In this document: positions 61,260-64,000 of the stretch, one piece after another | How the letters are laid out: each line of letters opens with the position of its first letter | How positions within the stretch are numbered: position 1 is the first letter of the stretch | From: Peptostreptococcaceae bacterium | GTDB lineage: Bacteria > Bacillota > Clostridia > Peptostreptococcales > Peptostreptococcaceae | Assembly (NCBI GenBank): GCA_902363255.1 | Contig: CABIZO010000001.1 | Coordinates: 682,001 to 746,000 of the forward strand | DNA length: 64,000 nt | Direction: 5' to 3' | Position numbers and translations under genes: made by a program | The notes under the pieces: generated by a model | Database searches by the model: none | What the model saw: only the letters and a program-made list of their open reading frames with translations | Told to the model about the DNA's origin: nothing

Positions 61260-62315
61260 ATGAAATTTAAAAAAATATCTGCACTAGCATTAACTTTTGT
61301 AATGACTGCATCTATATTAGTAGGCTGTGGAAGGTCTAAATCAAATGAAGTTTTAAATATATATAATGTTGGAGATTATATAGATGAAGATCTTATAACA
61401 AAATTTGAAGATGAAACAGGAATAAAGGTAGTATATGAGACTTATGATACTAACGAAGCTATGTACCAAAAACTTAAAAGTGGAAGTAGTAATTATGATT
61501 TAATATTCCCATCAGATTATATGGTGGAAAAATTAAAAGAAGAAGATATGTTAAATGAAATAAATTATTCAAATATACCAAATTATGAAAAAAATATGAT
61601 GGATAATTTTAAAACTACTGAGTATGATAAAAACAACAAATATAGTATTCCTTACTTATGGGGAACATTTGGTATAGTATATAATAAGACTAAAGTAGAT
61701 AAGAAAGATTTAAAAAATTGGGATATACTTTGGAATAAAAAATATGAAGGTCAAATTCAAATGTTAGACTCTGTTAGAGATACTATGGGGATTGCTTTAA
61801 TGAAGCTAGGATACTCAATAAATACTGAAGATAAAAAAGAAATAGAAGAAGCTAAAAACTTATTAATAGAACAATTACCATTAATTCAAGCTTATGTAAA
61901 TGATGATGGAAAAGACAGATTAATGGCAGGAGATGCTGCTATGGGAATATATTATTCAGGTGATGTATCTGTAATGATGGAAGAAAATCCAGACTTAGCG
62001 TATTATATACCTGAAACAGGAACAAACCAATGGATAGATGCTATGTGTATACCAAAAACTGCAGAAAATCAAAAAGAAGCTGAACAATTTATAAACTTTA
62101 TGTTAGATGGAAAAAATGCAGCACAAAATGTTGAGTATATCCAATATTCTACACCAAATCAAGCAGCATTTGAGTTATTAAGTGATAAGCTTAAAAATGA
62201 CCCTAATGCATATCCAGGTGAAAAAGTTTTAGAAAAATGTGAAACATTCTTAAACTTACCAACAGATGTATTAAAATTATATGATGATGCTTGGACACAA
62301 ATAAAATCTCAATAG
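61260..62315 (+). CDS. potD: Spermidine/putrescine-binding lipoprotein
   Basis: 351 residues. Lipoprotein signal with lipobox ILVGC (Cys about residue 23). The binding domain begins EVLNIYNVGDYIDEDLITKFEDETGIKV and contains DLIFPSDYMVEKL, PYLWGTFGIVYNKTKV, AGDAAMGIYYSGDV and TNQWIDAMCIPK, the PotD/PotF pattern. It captures polyamines outside the membrane and delivers them to PotBC. RBS GGGAGG. Last gene of the operon. Confidence 0.94.
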   Translation: MKFKKISALALTFVMTASILVGCGRSKSNEVLNIYNVGDYIDEDLITKFEDETGIKVVYETYDTNEAMYQKLKSGSSNYDLIFPSDYMVEKLKEEDMLNEINYSNIPNYEKNMMDNFKTTEYDKNNKYSIPYLWGTFGIVYNKTKVDKKDLKNWDILWNKKYEGQIQMLDSVRDTMGIALMKLGYSINTEDKKEIEEAKNLLIEQLPLIQAYVNDDGKDRLMAGDAAMGIYYSGDVSVMMEENPDLAYYIPETGTNQWIDAMCIPKTAENQKEAEQFINFMLDGKNAAQNVEYIQYSTPNQAAFELLSDKLKNDPNAYPGEKVLEKCETFLNLPTDVLKLYDDAWTQIKSQ

Positions 62316-62324
62316 GATGTATGA

Positions 62325-62364
62325 AAATAGATGAAAATATAAATTATATTTTCATCTATTTTTT
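62325..62364 (+). terminator. pot operon terminator
   Basis: AATAGATGAAAAT pairs with ATTTTCATCTATT, followed by T's. Confidence 0.85.
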
Positions 62365-62419
62365 ATATTGAAGAAGTATATGTTATAATAAAAAATATTC
62401 ACCATAAGGGGGTATTCAT

Positions 62420-63172
62420 ATGTTAATAGAGTTAAATAAAGAAATTATACAGAGCCTTACAAAAACGGAAAGCGAAATTATAAAATTTATTAATAATAAT
62501 GAGGAAAGAATGTCTGAACTATCTATTGTAGATATAGCATTTGACACTTACTCATCACCTGCAACTGTTTCTAGAGCAATTAGAAAATGCGGAGTAAATG
62601 GATTCAATGAACTTAGATATAGGCTTACATCTAAGAATAACGATAATGAAATACATAATATGGGGGAAATTATAAATAAATCTTTTGTGGAAGCTAGACA
62701 GGTTGTAGATAGAATATCTGTTACAAATGTATTAAATATTATAGATTGTTTAGTAAAAGCAAAACGAATTTATGTACTTGCTAGAGGGCTTACTGAATAT
62801 GTAGGACAAGAATTCACTTTAAAACTTCAATTATTGGGGTGTAATGTTATTTTTATAGATGATCCTAATATTATGCAAATAAAAACAAAGAATTTAAGTT
62901 CTGATGAAGTGGTTTTCATATTTTCATTAAATGGAGAGACTTATGAGCTTATAGAATCTGCAAAAAATACAAACTTATGTGGTGCAAAAGTTATAACGTG
63001 TTGTTGTAGTGAAACTTCATCACTTTTAGAACACTCACATTATAATCTAATTGGGTTTAAGCATAATCATGTTTCTATTAAAAAGTTTGAAGTATCTTCA
63101 AGGGTTTCATTATTTATGATGTCTAGAATTATAATCGATTATATGGCTGCAAATTTAGAGTTAGAAAAATAA
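62420..63172 (+). CDS. RpiR-family transcriptional regulator
   Basis: 250 residues. N-terminal RpiR helix-turn-helix (LTKTESEIIKFINNN, MSELSIVDIAFDTYSSPATVSRAIRKCG) and C-terminal SIS sugar-phosphate domain (IIDCLVKAKRIYVLARGLTEYVGQEFTLKLQLLG, VFIFSLNGETYELIESA). It senses a phosphosugar. Position just before fruK suggests control of fructose-1-phosphate use, but a strong terminator separates them. Confidence 0.88.
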   Translation: MLIELNKEIIQSLTKTESEIIKFINNNEERMSELSIVDIAFDTYSSPATVSRAIRKCGVNGFNELRYRLTSKNNDNEIHNMGEIINKSFVEARQVVDRISVTNVLNIIDCLVKAKRIYVLARGLTEYVGQEFTLKLQLLGCNVIFIDDPNIMQIKTKNLSSDEVVFIFSLNGETYELIESAKNTNLCGAKVITCCCSETSSLLEHSHYNLIGFKHNHVSIKKFEVSSRVSLFMMSRIIIDYMAANLELEK

Positions 63173-63178
63173 ATAAAA

Positions 63179-63230
63179 AGAATGAAAAGTATTTTCATAT
63201 TATGAAAAGATTTTCATTCTCTTTTTTTTT
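63179..63230 (+). terminator. Terminator after the RpiR gene
   Basis: AAGAATGAAAA pairs with TTTTCATTCT, with an inner ATTTTCAT/ATGAAAA stem, then a long T-run. Confidence 0.8.
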
Positions 63231-63265
63231 ATAATTGAGTTATAAGATAAAGGGAGGAAAGATAA

Positions 63266-64000
63266 ATGATTTATACTTTGACTACGAATCCTGCCATAGA
63301 TATGAATATATGTACTAATTCAATAGAAAGAAAAATTGTAAATAGAACCCATGATGCTGTGTACTCGGCAAATGGAAAGGGGTTAAATGTAAGTTTTGTA
63401 CTTAAACATTTTGGAGTAGACTCTAAAGTTCTTGGATTCTTTGGTGGTTTCTCAGGGAAATATATAGTGGAAGAAACTAAAAAGAAAGGTATAGAAATAT
63501 TTCCAGTGGAAGTAGAGGATACAACAAGAATAAATATTTTTCTGAATGATGGTGAAGGAGAATTTAAATTTGTTAATTCAGGTTCTTTTGTTGAAAAAAC
63601 ACAACAAGAAGAAATGTTAAAAATGATAGAAAGTTTTGAGGACCTTGAATATTTATCAATAAGTGGGAGTCTTCCACCAGGAATAGACACATCTTATTAT
63701 GAAGAGATACTAACGATTTGTGAGAAAAGAAATATAAAGGTAATACTAGACATTAGTTCACCAAAACTAAAATGTCTATTAAAATATAAACCATTTTTAA
63801 TTAAACCAAATGATGAAGAAATAGCAGATATTTTTGGAATTATTGTTAGAGATGAAGAAGATATAAAAGATGTTCTAAAATATTTATATGAACAAGGAGC
63901 AGAGAATATTTTCTTAACTCTAGGGGAAAAAGGGTCTTATTTTTATAATGGAAGAAATATCTACTATGCAAGTGCTCATAAGGTAAAACTTTTAAGTTCA
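63266..64000 (+). CDS. fruK: 1-phosphofructokinase (3' truncated by the window edge)
   Basis: 245 residues visible from the ATG at 63266, behind GGGAGG; it runs off the window end. PfkB-family motifs: MIYTLTTNPAIDMNI, GKGLNVSFVLKHFG, GFFGGFSG, YLSISGSLPPGID, IKPNDEEIADIFG, FLTLGEKGSYFY. The C-terminal anion-hole motif (GAGD) lies outside. It phosphorylates fructose-1-phosphate; LacC-type tagatose-6-phosphate kinase is the main alternative. Confidence 0.9.
   Translation, partial: MIYTLTTNPAIDMNICTNSIERKIVNRTHDAVYSANGKGLNVSFVLKHFGVDSKVLGFFGGFSGKYIVEETKKKGIEIFPVEVEDTTRINIFLNDGEGEFKFVNSGSFVEKTQQEEMLKMIESFEDLEYLSISGSLPPGIDTSYYEEILTICEKRNIKVILDISSPKLKCLLKYKPFLIKPNDEEIADIFGIIVRDEEDIKDVLKYLYEQGAENIFLTLGEKGSYFYNGRNIYYASAHKVKLLSS

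Overview
The window is AT-rich DNA with dense coding, strong AGGAGG-type ribosome binding sites, frequent TTG/GTG starts and many hairpin-plus-T-run terminators. Together with spore photoproduct lyase, cysteine-rich presumptive spore-surface proteins, a B12-independent anaerobic thiamine operon (ThiH type) and toxin-like cell-wall-binding repeats, this points to an anaerobic spore-former of the class Clostridia, probably Peptostreptococcaceae (Clostridioides/Paraclostridium/Paeniclostridium/Terrisporobacter-like). The family placement is inference; no rRNA or tRNA gene is present to test it.

Layout. 0-2.5 kb: the 3' end of a large surface protein and two TasA/camelysin-like secreted proteins. 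2.6-4.0 kb: an ABC permease/ATPase pair without a binding protein. 4.1-6.7 kb: a repeat-rich NlpC/P60 autolysin. 6.9-9.3 kb: a NUDIX hydrolase and aminopeptidase P. 9.3-12.9 kb: three tandem paralogous membrane-anchored alpha/beta hydrolases with a BFD-like [2Fe-2S] protein between the first two. 13.1-17.8 kb: a three-gene glycerol-3-phosphate-dehydrogenase-like oxidoreductase operon, then a frameshifted dicarboxylate/amino-acid symporter. 17.9-20.1 kb: two secreted SH3b-repeat proteins. 20.3-22.9 kb: NAD kinase, a DUF2089/membrane-protein pair, a candidate Fur-controlled small RNA and rpsD with a structured leader. 23.1-28.7 kb: a cluster of cysteine-rich proteins, probably spore coat or exosporium, in two paralogous families. 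28.8-34.4 kb: YbaK-type deacylase, an MBOAT/DHHW polysaccharide O-acetylation pair, spore photoproduct lyase and a serine-less lysophospholipase-like protein. 34.7-37.3 kb: two-subunit fumarase plus malic enzyme. 37.4-41.1 kb: TPP riboswitch and thiSFGH-tenI. 41.2-45.4 kb: a double-rhodanese lipoprotein, a small membrane-anchored protein and two tandem opine-dehydrogenase-family genes. 45.5-50.9 kb: CvfB, a GNAT acetyltransferase, a small protein, uridine kinase and a pair of bacterial PH-domain membrane proteins. 51.2-56.8 kb: an antimicrobial-peptide-type ABC transporter with its two-component system, then DUF2812. 57.0-62.3 kb: a zinc-ribbon protein and a regulator-potABCD polyamine uptake operon. 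62.4-64.0 kb: an RpiR regulator and the start of 1-phosphofructokinase.

How the genes work together. Fumarase and malic enzyme make a fumarate-malate-pyruvate route. The thi genes make and recycle the thiazole phosphate under TPP feedback. The ABC/two-component block looks self-contained, with an 11-bp-period direct repeat in front of it as a plausible response-regulator site. PotR-ABCD is a self-contained polyamine uptake unit. SplB and the Cys-rich cluster serve the spore.

Most worth following up: (1) the 24.4-28.3 kb Cys-rich operon, with two unnamed paralogous families including three two-domain proteins; (2) a perfect Fur box, promoter, about 160 nt and a strong terminator with no ORF at 21.95-22.16 kb; (3) catalytic-residue changes in SplB and in the 33.6 kb hydrolase; (4) a probable AUU start codon in potC; (5) a single-base frameshift in the symporter. 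No CRISPR array, insertion sequence, prophage, tRNA or rRNA was seen.
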